DNA from: Adiantum capillus-veneris
Lineage: Eukaryota; Streptophyta; Polypodiopsida; Polypodiales; Pteridaceae
Direction: 5' to 3'
Assembly (NCBI GenBank): GCA_014529385.2
Contig: CM043945.1
Span: forward strand, 2,886,312-2,950,311
DNA: 64,000 nt
Part shown: positions 35,424-44,196 of the stretch, one piece after another
How positions within the stretch are numbered: the stretch's first letter is position 1
How the letters are laid out: each line of letters starts with the position of its first letter
Notes under the pieces: generated by a model
The model's database searches: none
What the model saw: the letters and a program-made list of their open reading frames with translations, nothing else
What the model was told of the DNA's origin: nothing
Made by a program: the position numbers and the translations under genes

Positions 35424-35436
35424 TGCCCCCCTTCCT
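35424..35436 (-). promoter_or_regulatory. Polypurine tract of element B
   Basis: The minus strand reads GGAAGGGGGGCA immediately before the 3' LTR, the same as in A. Confidence 0.8.
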
Positions 35437-36796
35437 GATGTAGATTCTGGCCTCGGAAGCTATTGAGTTGAAGCTCGTTCGTCGAGGTGGAAGAGCATTT
35501 GAGATGAATGTCCTTAGCCTTCTTCAGTCACTGCAAAATCAAACAACATTGGCACAGTAATTGTATTCTCATAAGTGATTAAAAAGCATATGCAGTTTTA
35601 GGTAGACAAATTGATTGGTAAAATAATTTCAAACAATTTGTCAGCAATGAACATTAAATTGCAATGTAATCAAATGCATAAACAGATGTAAAGGTAAAAA
35701 ATTAAACAAGTCTGGGGTCGCTAATTTGATGGTCGAAAGGCACTAGAGATCGAATATTAATACCATGGGTAAGCTTCTTAATTTTCTGTTGTCAATTAAG
35801 TTGTTTAATCGCGAGAGCCAAGTATTCATGTTCGAGGGCTGACTAGAGGCTATATCTAGAAGACCTTGTAGTTAAGCTACCATCAAAGGAATTTCTCATG
35901 AAATCATCGCCTGACTGATTACTTTTTCTTTGACCCCCCAAAGTCTTTTCACAGTGATTCAATTTTGATGTGTGTGCTTATTTTGTATGCCTTGGGTTTT
36001 TTGCTTTTCAAGTAAAAGCGCCCATACTGGGAACCTCTAGGGCTCTAGTACCATAGGCAATACATGTGAGTGAAGTACCAAATCAAGCAGAGATTTCTCT
36101 TCCAGCTTAAGATTTTACAGTGTGGCACTTTGATTTTTTGTTTGTTCATTTTCAGCATTTTAATTTTGTAACTTTGGGGGGTCATATAACACTGATACAC
36201 CTCCCCAAGCTCATCACACTAGTAAACTCCCTTTATAATACTTAAGCTAAAGGTCAATAGGGTCAAGCCCACTAGAAAGCCCTAGTACATTTCACACAAT
36301 GCTGCCTAAATCAGATTAAGAACCTAAGTAACCATTAATTATTAGGAAGGCATTCCCCATGGTATTAAGAGAAGATTTCTAACACCTAACTTGGTCAAAC
36401 TAGTTTGTTGGACTGCTTGATTTTTAAACCTAGACAAGTGATTATGACAAAAAATTACATTGAATTAAATGTTTGATACTAAGCAAATGCGGTGAATATT
36501 AGGCTACCAATCACAATTAAAGCTGACAATCATAGATGCAAAAAAGATAAGGGGCAATGCTAATGGACAAGAAACACCTGTTTGTGTCGATGGTCGCGCT
36601 TGATTTGAAGAGTGAGTCGAGATAAAGATTCCATGAAGGTCCAAATCCTACCAATAGCAACACGCTCCTGTACACACTAGGAAACAAAAGGAATACCTCC
36701 AGGAGGCACATTAGTGGAAAAAGGTACCAACACTTATTGATCACAACAAAAAACATAAGGAACCCTAACCTAATTATTTGCACTCCCCCTAGAGAG
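35437..36796 (-). other. Long 3' untranslated region of element B
   Basis: 1.36 kb without coding potential, yet well conserved with A (17657-18202 and 19010-19740) and partly with C (16760-16930). It includes ACTGGGAACCTCTAGGGCTC near 36030 and a CCCCCCAAAG box near 35935. Confidence 0.65.
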
Positions 36797-37219
36797 TCAA
36801 GGGAATAGGATATTGTAGAGGTTGGGGGGAAACCCTAAGGCTAAACCCCTATCTTCGTCGTCGAGATAAACAAAGTCATCATCCATGAGACCATATGTGC
36901 CATCCGTGTAGTCGTGTAAATTTTCTTCTTCATCATAGGTGCCCATGTTTACTAAGAAGATCACTAGACGCCTATAGTCATCTTGGTCAAAAGGGTAGGC
37001 TTGTGCAATGGGAGAAACGCTCTCTACTAAGTATGGATCAGACGTGGTCAAGAGACGTATCAGCCATTCTAACTCCTCAAAATTCCTCTCACATGCTAGC
37101 GTACCTATCAAATCCCATTCACATGCAAGAACTGGAAAGACCATGTGAAATATTTGTGAAAAGTAACGAGGGTACCTCTCACCCAAGGCAGGAGTGGATG
37201 ACTCTAGCGTACTAGCCAT
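36797..37219 (-). CDS. 140-residue element-borne protein of unknown function (copy in B)
   Basis: Intact ORF. I place the start at 37219 (MASTLESS) rather than the upstream in-frame ATG at 37255, because this gives exactly 140 codons, co-terminal with the copy in fragment C, and because a splice-acceptor-like AG lies just upstream. Conserved with C: ERYP.YFSQ.FH, CEWDL, ERNFEELEW, TSDPY, SP and the C-terminal YLDDEDRGLALG.PP.LYNILFP. The middle (residues 91-108) is acidic and variable. No known domain, membrane segment or signal peptide is seen. It lies 246 bases after the end of the post-integrase ORF, in the env position. Function unknown: a particle accessory factor, a host-defence antagonist or an integration cofactor are all possible guesses. 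Confidence 0.8.
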   Translation of the reverse strand: MASTLESSTPALGERYPRYFSQIFHMVFPVLACEWDLIGTLACERNFEELEWLIRLLTTSDPYLVESVSPIAQAYPFDQDDYRRLVIFLVNMGTYDEEENLHDYTDGTYGLMDDDFVYLDDEDRGLALGFPPNLYNILFP

Positions 37220-37250
37220 ATCTGTACACGCAAATAGATGATGGTTAGAG
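37220..37250 (-). promoter_or_regulatory. Putative branch point and 3' splice site before the small ORF (B)
   Basis: The minus strand has CTAACC at 37243-37248, then a T/G-rich stretch and GTGTACAG ending two bases before the ATG at 37219. C shares the layout with a different intervening sequence. Splicing is inferred. Confidence 0.5.
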
Positions 37251-37255
37251 TGCAA

Positions 37256-37465
37256 ATATTACAAGGGTCGTGTTCTTGTGCATAATTTGTTTTTATGATT
37301 TGTGTTATGGCTCTTGCTCTTTTACTTTTTTATCTTGTTTTTTGGAGTATAAGGCTTTATATATACATTCCCTAAGATCGGAGATTAAGAGGTCAGGGAG
37401 AAAGGTTGAGAGGGAAGCAAGTGAATGATGGATGTCCACAAACACTTCCCCCTTCCTTGGGTAGA
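37256..37465 (-). other. Spacer between the post-integrase ORF and small ORF in B
   Basis: T-rich non-coding sequence. It includes a TATATATACATTCC word also present in A near 19980. Confidence 0.5.
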
Positions 37466-39256
37466 TCATACCGTTTGAAATGATGTCGTCACCCTTTGAA
37501 ACCAATTGTTCCAGTTGGTAATAGGTGAGGATTTTTGCCAGTAGTTTTCTATTACCCTAGGTGCCTCGTCAAGTTGCAAGGGTGGTAAGGTAATCTCCCA
37601 GGATCGAACTTGAAGTGGTTCATCAGGTGATTCTTGAACACTGGGAGGTGTGGATTCTTTTGTAGCTTCATGGAGGTCCATTACTATAGATGGAGGCTGT
37701 GTAGAAGCTTTTACCTCTATGGATGTATTACATGAGGAGCTAGAAGCTTCATGGAACTCCCCCCTTCCTGAGCTAGGTGGAATAAAGTGGTTTTGCCTTG
37801 GAGCCCAAACTAGCTCTGGACTAGGTGTGTAGCATTCTGTGATCTTTCCCTTCCCACGGTCTGCCATTGGCTTTAGCGTTACACTGTTTGACTCATATGG
37901 GTTTGTTGTCGATAGGGAAGGACACATTTTACGTTTAGGTACCCAAATTTTCTCATTTCCATCATAGTAGCCTTGGGCTTCTAATAGTTGTTTTGGAATC
38001 CATCGTGATTTGGTCTTGACTCTCCTAGGGCGCGCTCTTGGTTTTCCCGGTAAATTTTTTCTTGGAATGGATGGGAGGGTTGAGGTAGTTGGAAGTAAGG
38101 CCTTGGGGACCCATTGATATGTACTCTTAGGTCGTGCAGGTTGAGTACTTGCAATATTACTGCTTGTTGCAACTACAAGTGTTGAAGTGCTAGATTCATG
38201 GGTAGCCGGCAAAGACGAGTTAACCACCTTGGCTTGTGAATGTTGGCTATCCTTCAACTTTGCTAGAGTTTGCAACGTAGGTGACTTTGCTTGAATGATA
38301 GGGGTAAGAGTCGGTGGTCGCGTCGTGACACTACCAGTATCCCAATCAATAGTGCATTTGGTTGCCAATATCCACGTGCGTCCCAGGTTTACGTTGCCTT
38401 CCATAGCTCCCGCGGGCATGACTAGAAACCTCTGCACTATGCTTCCATTGTCATAGAAAACAGGGGTCTGAAGGACTCCAAGAATAGCAGTTTTATTTTT
38501 ATTAATGCCCTTGACTTGCATCGTACTCGGGGATAGGGTCGGTTTCCCTAATTGACACCAAACTCCATAGGATAACAAATTGTGTTTAGCTCCCGTATCT
38601 AATAAGGCATTGTATAGTACTTTCCCATAGGGGCTATTTAGCTCAATTGGGTATCGTAGGGGTGGCTCAGATTCTAATGAGTCGTCATCTGTGTCCTCGA
38701 AAAATGCTTGCGTGATTCCCAGATTAGCCTCTCGTTGGCGTCTAAGACGTTGTTGTCGTTCTCGAGCCTCAACTCTTGCTTGGATTTTTTTAAGCTCTGC
38801 TTGTTCCTTGGCAGCCTTCTTTTGATGGATGGCTTGCAACTCTTCCTGGCTTAGAGGATCATAATATCTTTTGAATTTACTCCCATTAAGGAATCCAATG
38901 GTTTCAACTCCATCTAGAGTCTCCACACGAATGGTACCTTGCGGGGTAATTTCACACACTCGATATGGTCCCTTACCAGCGTATTTCAATTTCTTCTTTT
39001 CATTACGTACCCCGTACATAAGAACTTTATCACCAACCTTGATGTCTTTATCCTTTAAATGGCTATCAAACCACTTCTTTCTCCTATCCTTCTCCACTAG
39101 AGCATTTCGCACAGCTAATTGCCTCTCTTCATCTAGCCTTTCCAGGATATATAATCGCTCCACTAAGGGGTTACCATCCCAACCTTCTTGAGAAGCTACT
39201 CGAAGACTAGGAATGACAAACTCCCATGGCATAACTGCTTCTTGGCCATACACCAT
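37466..39256 (-). CDS. Post-integrase region with a second retropepsin-like domain (element B)
   Basis: 596 open codons, in frame with pol and separated from it by a single TAG. Residues 1-25 complete the integrase core (MVYGQEAVMPWEF). Residues 55-135 are the integrase C-terminal GPY/F-type module (KVGDKVLMYG, KYAGKGPYRV). 140-190 is a charged coiled-coil-like stretch. About 205-315 is a retropepsin-like domain with LYNALLDTGAKHNLL (catalytic aspartate 220 in DTGA) and, 70 residues on, NLGRTWILATKCTIDW, matching the ILG box and following strand. 320-596 is Ser/Thr/Pro-rich with W-V/I-P-K repeats (381-385, 418-422, 437-441) and ends NYWQKSSPITNWNNWFQR. The element already has a retropepsin before RT. 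A protease after integrase is unusual. Confidence 0.8.
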   Translation of the reverse strand: MVYGQEAVMPWEFVIPSLRVASQEGWDGNPLVERLYILERLDEERQLAVRNALVEKDRRKKWFDSHLKDKDIKVGDKVLMYGVRNEKKKLKYAGKGPYRVCEITPQGTIRVETLDGVETIGFLNGSKFKRYYDPLSQEELQAIHQKKAAKEQAELKKIQARVEARERQQRLRRQREANLGITQAFFEDTDDDSLESEPPLRYPIELNSPYGKVLYNALLDTGAKHNLLSYGVWCQLGKPTLSPSTMQVKGINKNKTAILGVLQTPVFYDNGSIVQRFLVMPAGAMEGNVNLGRTWILATKCTIDWDTGSVTTRPPTLTPIIQAKSPTLQTLAKLKDSQHSQAKVVNSSLPATHESSTSTLVVATSSNIASTQPARPKSTYQWVPKALLPTTSTLPSIPRKNLPGKPRARPRRVKTKSRWIPKQLLEAQGYYDGNEKIWVPKRKMCPSLSTTNPYESNSVTLKPMADRGKGKITECYTPSPELVWAPRQNHFIPPSSGRGEFHEASSSSCNTSIEVKASTQPPSIVMDLHEATKESTPPSVQESPDEPLQVRSWEITLPPLQLDEAPRVIENYWQKSSPITNWNNWFQRVTTSFQTV

Positions 39257-42217
39257 CTATAACGGTGTGCAATTAATAGAAACTTTATATGCAGTACGAT
39301 AAGCCCATAAAGCTGATGTAAGCTTTAGGTCCCAATCAGTGCGATGAGCCTCGACTGTCTTTGTCAAAATGGAGATGAGAGTTTTGTTGGTACTCTCAAC
39401 TTGGCCATTTGCTTGGGGATAATAGGGCGTAGACTTGTGGTGTGATATCATGAAGTTTGATGTGAGTTCTTTTATTACTTCATTTATAAAATGAGTTCCA
39501 TTGTCACTCACAAGTTCAAAGGGGCATCCAAAACGTGTGATAATGTTCTCAAAGAGGAACTTAGCTGTTGTTTTTGCATCCGCCTTCCGTGTTGCTTTTG
39601 CTTCAGCCCATTTGGTTACATAGTCGGTAGCCACAATGATATATCGTGATTGCGTGTTACGTGCAGCCGGACTAATCGGTCCTACAAAGTCTAAGCCCCA
39701 CTTTTCAAATGGCTGGGTTACCTTGATGGGATGTAGAGGCATCCTATCACTTCTTTGTGGCTTCTTGGAGCGTTGGCATTCATCACATCCCTTTGCAAAA
39801 AGTGATGCATCCTTAAACAGAGTGGGCCACCAATAGCCTGACTGTAAGATCTTTCGGGCAGTCAAGTTTCCTGAAAAGTGACCACCAGCTACGCCCATGT
39901 GTGCCGCTTGTAGAATATATAAATACTCATCCTCGCGGGCACAGCGTCTAAGAACATCATCTTTTCCTCTCTTATAGAGAGTTCCAGCCAGTAAGCAATA
40001 GGGTTCGCATTCCTTGATTAATTTTCGAGCTATATCTTTTCGCAGTTCTTTGGGTGGAAAACCATTTACTAAGAAGTTAACAATCTTTTCACTCCATTCA
40101 GGCATTGTCTCAACAATGAACAAAGGAGTATCAGGCAATTCATCATCAACCCCCGTAGGAGCTTCGCCATTAGGGATACGAGATAAATGATCCGCCATGA
40201 CATGTTTCCTCCCGGGCCTCACAACAACGGTGAGGTCAAACTCAAGAAGAATTAACAACCATCGTGTAATTCGACCTGTGGAACACGGCTTGTTTACCAA
40301 ATATAGCAATGCTTGATGATCAACATAAAACACAAACTTGGTAGCAAGAAGGTAATAGCGAAATTTCTTTACTGCGTAAATCATAGCTAGACCTTCGCGC
40401 TCTGTAGTAGTGTAGTTCATATCGGCATCATTTAATTGGCGACTTGCAAAGCTAATAGGGTAGTCCAATTTATGTTCTCCTGGTTGAGTTAGAACACACC
40501 CAATAGCAAAATTTGATGCATCAATATGCACATGAAAAGGTACATTCCAATCAGGTGTTCGCAGGATTGGAGCACTTGTTAGGGCCTTCTTTAATAACTC
40601 ATAAGATTGATGACATTCTTCCGTCCAGTGAAACTCGATAAGAAGCTTGTACAATGGACGCGCTATCTCGGCAAAGTTTAAAATAAATCTTCGATAATAA
40701 CCAACATGGCCCATAAATCTTTGAACTCCTTTATAGTTCGTAGGTGGTGGCAAATCGGCAATGGCTTTAATCTTACTCTCATCTGTGGATATCCCGTTCT
40801 TGGACACTATATGCCCTAGAATGACTCCATGTTTAACCCAAAATTTGCATTTGAAAGGGTTCAATGAGATGCGATAAAATCTGCACCTTTCAAATATTTT
40901 TCGTAGATATAACAAATGCTTCTCCCAAGAAGAATAAACACAAAGGTCGTCTAGGAAAGCTTCACAAAACTCCCTTAGAAATTCTTTAAACGTAGTGTTT
41001 ATTAATCGTTGGAATGTAACAAGGGCATTTGTTAAGCCAAAAGCCATAAAACGAAATGCAAACACTCCAAACTCTGTGATAAAAGCAGTTTTAGCTTGGT
41101 CCTCTAATGCAATTGTGATTTGATTGTAACCAGAGTACCCATCTAAAAAGCTATAAGCTTCCTTGCCCGCAACTCTTTCAAGCACATGTTCTGAATATGG
41201 CAAGGGATAATGATCTCTCCTAGTGGCTGCATTAACTTTCTTGAGGTCCACGCACACTCTTAGTTTCCCATTCTTTTTTGGCACAATGACTATTGGAGAA
41301 ACCCATTGTGAGTGCTCAATAGGGTATATGAATCCACATTGGATAAGTTTTTCAATCTCCTCTTGTACAATTTTGGCATACTTAGGATTCAATGGATAGG
41401 GTCGTTGCTGGACGGGTTTAGCGGTGTTGATCATGGGAATTGTATGTTGCACCACAGAAGGTGGAACGCCCTTCATGTCATGATATGTCCAACCAAAGAT
41501 ATCCTTGTATTCCTTGAGGAGATCCTTAAGTACAGCCTCTTCAGTTTCGGTAAGGTCTTGAGCAATAAAGACTGGTTTAGACTCCTCACCTGGTTCTGCT
41601 AATTCTATCTCTTTAACTACCGCTGGACCATCATAGACTCCACTGCTTCCATTGGTAGGTATTCGTTGGGCTTTGGCATACACAACCTTTCGCTCCCCCG
41701 TGGTATAAGATTTAAAATGTTCAGGAGCCGTATGTAAGTCAGCAGGCTCTTGTCCTGATGGAGACCTTTCTTTTAGTTCTTCCTCCTTTTGTTGTTGTGC
41801 TAACTCTCGATTTTGACGTCTTCTTATAGTTCGACTCAATTTTGGCTCTGTAACCTCCAATTGAGCGAGGTCAATGGGTCGCGGGCTGCACCACATGACA
41901 CTCTGGAGATGTTCACCCCAATTGTCTACTAGCTTTTGATGAGAATCACATGCCCCTAGATAGCTAAGCCATTCTGTAGTAGATCTTTCCTTGTTTATCC
42001 TAGCTCTCACATTTGCTCGATATCGTCGTCTCTTATATGACCTTTGTTTCTTGTTAAGGTTTTGATTTTGGTAAATGTTTGAACTCGACTCGCTTGATAG
42101 GTCTTCGCTTGTATCTTCTTCACTCTCATATAAATTACCATAGATGGTCGTACTAGACCTTGAGTGTTCAGTTTCTATACTTGGCTCACTCGATGTTTCC
42201 TCAGGTTCTGAATCCAT
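39257..42217 (-). CDS. Reverse transcriptase, RNase H and integrase polyprotein (element B)
   Basis: 986 codons. Residues 1-250 are a poorly conserved acidic then basic N-terminal region. RT spans about 270-450 with VPKKNGKLRVCVDLKKVN, FLDGYSGYNQI and catalytic FLDD (421-424). The motif before it reads MAFGLTNA rather than the usual MPFG. RNase H has HIDAS (D566), TTTEREGLAMIY, YVDHQAL and MADHLSR. The integrase zinc finger is H773...H780, C811, C814, and the core has D843 (LDFVGP), D905 (LVSDNGTHF) and E941 (YYPQANGQVEST). The ORF stops with a TAG (39257-39259) inside the TPF.LVYG-type motif and continues in frame as the next ORF, so the stop looks like a mutation. It overlaps the protease ORF by 43 bases in the -1 frame. 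Confidence 0.9.
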   Translation of the reverse strand: MDSEPEETSSEPSIETEHSRSSTTIYGNLYESEEDTSEDLSSESSSNIYQNQNLNKKQRSYKRRRYRANVRARINKERSTTEWLSYLGACDSHQKLVDNWGEHLQSVMWCSPRPIDLAQLEVTEPKLSRTIRRRQNRELAQQQKEEELKERSPSGQEPADLHTAPEHFKSYTTGERKVVYAKAQRIPTNGSSGVYDGPAVVKEIELAEPGEESKPVFIAQDLTETEEAVLKDLLKEYKDIFGWTYHDMKGVPPSVVQHTIPMINTAKPVQQRPYPLNPKYAKIVQEEIEKLIQCGFIYPIEHSQWVSPIVIVPKKNGKLRVCVDLKKVNAATRRDHYPLPYSEHVLERVAGKEAYSFLDGYSGYNQITIALEDQAKTAFITEFGVFAFRFMAFGLTNALVTFQRLINTTFKEFLREFCEAFLDDLCVYSSWEKHLLYLRKIFERCRFYRISLNPFKCKFWVKHGVILGHIVSKNGISTDESKIKAIADLPPPTNYKGVQRFMGHVGYYRRFILNFAEIARPLYKLLIEFHWTEECHQSYELLKKALTSAPILRTPDWNVPFHVHIDASNFAIGCVLTQPGEHKLDYPISFASRQLNDADMNYTTTEREGLAMIYAVKKFRYYLLATKFVFYVDHQALLYLVNKPCSTGRITRWLLILLEFDLTVVVRPGRKHVMADHLSRIPNGEAPTGVDDELPDTPLFIVETMPEWSEKIVNFLVNGFPPKELRKDIARKLIKECEPYCLLAGTLYKRGKDDVLRRCAREDEYLYILQAAHMGVAGGHFSGNLTARKILQSGYWWPTLFKDASLFAKGCDECQRSKKPQRSDRMPLHPIKVTQPFEKWGLDFVGPISPAARNTQSRYIIVATDYVTKWAEAKATRKADAKTTAKFLFENIITRFGCPFELVSDNGTHFINEVIKELTSNFMISHHKSTPYYPQANGQVESTNKTLISILTKTVEAHRTDWDLKLTSALWAYRTAYKVSINCTPL

Positions 42218-43140
42218 TTCTCCCTGAGATTCCGTTTCTGATGTGTATTGGCCTGAGCCTTTGAGGAATCATCGGTTTCACTCTCAGGTAGGTGTGCCTC
42301 TTTCTTATCATCGGATGTTACATGCGCTACACCTAACATGTGTACTGGTGCAATGTGTGGTATCTCTTCCCCATCTGGTGTTACCCAGGTTGTTCCTCTA
42401 GCTCCCCATGTATCTATAGTTTCCGCTAGGTGTACCCAATCGACATTGTCTGACTCAGCCATTCCGGGTAGGATATCCATATAAGGAGAGTTCTCCCCAA
42501 TATCCGTGTCTTCGTTACACGTGTAACAATACTGTAATGGAGCTGAGTGAATTGTTGTGTCTGATCGATTATCAATGATGAATTTATTTCCTAGAGGATG
42601 TGTTCGACCACTTAAAAGATCAACTCGAATGACGGAGTCTTGGAACTGTAAGTAGACGTGGTTTTTGGACCAGTCATGCACCATTTTTTCTTCCCTCATG
42701 AATGGACGCCCTAAGATCATCTCAAATGACATAGGATGCTTGGAAAAATCCATAACAATGAAAGTTTGTCTTACCTTGTGTCCCAAGACCTTGATTCTGA
42801 GATCCTTTAGCATTCCAATAGGCATAACAATAGATCCATTAGCCATTTTTACCACTACGCTTGTGGATTCAAGGTGAGGTCGCCCCATAGACTCCCAACA
42901 ATTCTTTGTCACCATGCTGACTCCCGCACCACCGTCAAGGACTCCCTTTACAGTTAATCCTTTAGTAGTGATTGGCAGAGTAGCATTAGATTCATCACCT
43001 TCAAAGTATTGCCCCAACTTGTTAACGGGTACTTCAATTACAGATTCATGTCCCGCTAGGTCAGATGGTGGTGCTAAATGTTACTCATCATTCATTACCG
43101 AGTCAGGTTTGTTCATATGTGCAAACTGTGGTAATCCGGC
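42175..43140 (-). pseudogene. Retropepsin region of element B
   Basis: The protease core begins near KLGQYFEGDESNATLP, has VKGVLDGGAGVSMVTK (catalytic aspartate in DGGA), KMANGSIVMPIGML, and EMILGRPFM 73 residues after the aspartate. A flank WSKNHVYLQFQDSVIRVD follows, then NVDWVHLAETIDTW. Two in-frame stops lie upstream (near 43141 and 43080), where A is open, so the protease is cut off from Gag in this copy. DGGA in place of DTGA or DSGA is, as I recall, a known Tat-lineage variant, so I do not read it as inactivation. The ORF runs 43 bases into pol in the 0 frame. Confidence 0.8.
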
Positions 43141-44196
43141 CTATAATTCTCCATTGAGGAAGGCTCGAAGAGCTGAGACTAGCTCGGGGTCTTTATATAG
43201 TTTGGACATGATGGTGGTTCTAACTTCTGAAGACATGAAATCCATCAATTTGGCAACATTTAATGGCATCTTGTGGGACGTAGGACCCTGACAAGAGAAT
43301 GGTGAAGATGAAATCTCCACTTCCTCTAGGGGGTCGGGTATTCCCTCACCAATCATTGTCTCTAGTAGGAAAGGTGTGTGTCCACTTTCAGATGTCCTAC
43401 CCTCACTCTCTTCCTGAATGATACTGGGTATAGCTAACGGCCTGTAGTTCTTGTGAGGTTGAACTTGTGTGGGAAACACTGTGTCCGACATCTGGATGTG
43501 TTTGGGTTCAGGTTCTAATGTTCGTTGAGTTTCTTCCACCAAACCCCTCAGTTGTTGGACTCGTTCAATTTCCACTGTTGGGTTTGGATAGGTTCCAATC
43601 TTTCTCTTGCAATCCTCATTTTTTGTCTCTCGTGGCTTATCTTGGGGGTTCGCAACTGGGTAGTTTAACTTTGAATACTCTTTTGGTGTTCGTCGTAATT
43701 CCCTCTTGTGATCCTCCTCACTGGCTTTTTCCTTTGTAGTAACAATTTTGGTCTCCGTGGTCTCTATCGAATCTGAGTCATCCTCAGGGTCATTCATATA
43801 CACGGGATCCTCTCCTGTCCCTATGCTAGTCTTTGAACTAGGTTTTGAGCTAGAAGCATTAAGGGATTTCTTTCTTCGTGTTTTCTTCTTTCTCGCTCGG
43901 CCAATGGATGTAGCATCTCTCTCTTCGAGGATGTAATTTTGCTTTTGGAGCATTGACCGTGTGAGTGCATTCACTGGTGCTATGTTTATAGTTGGTGGTG
44001 TCCCATCAACAATCTCTATTATGTTCAATGGTGTGATTTTCGGTGCGTTTGGATTGTTAGGACACTGTGTGATCAAATGATCTATGCCACAACGATTACA
44101 AGTGAGTATTGGCATTGCCAATGCACTCCCTTGACTTGTTTGCATTAGTGCGGCATTCTTTTGTATTCTAATGGGGCACTCAGCTACTCGATGTGG
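43141..44196 (-). pseudogene. Gag tail and linker to protease (element B)
   Basis: It continues the Gag frame after a single TGA (44197-44199) that falls inside the CYECGGPHR knuckle. It contains CNRCGIDHLITQCPN, a zinc-knuckle-like motif, then MLQKQNYILEERD, basic KKKTRRKKS, an acidic PVYMNDPEDDSD, IGTYPNPTVEIERVQQLRGL and MDFMSSEVRTTIMSKLYKDP up to NGEL and a TAG. Matching sequence is in A and E. It likely contributes RNA binding and the Gag-protease boundary. Confidence 0.75.

Noticed and set aside
39257-39259. Programmed stop-codon readthrough between integrase and the second protease
   Set aside because: The TAG falls inside the conserved integrase C-terminal motif, and gag has similar scattered stops. 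A decay mutation is simpler, though other copies should be checked.
42900-42950. DGGA instead of DTGA/DSGA as proof of a dead protease
   Set aside because: The same DGGA is in A and B, and the variant is, to my knowledge, common in Tat-lineage proteases, so it is likely functional.
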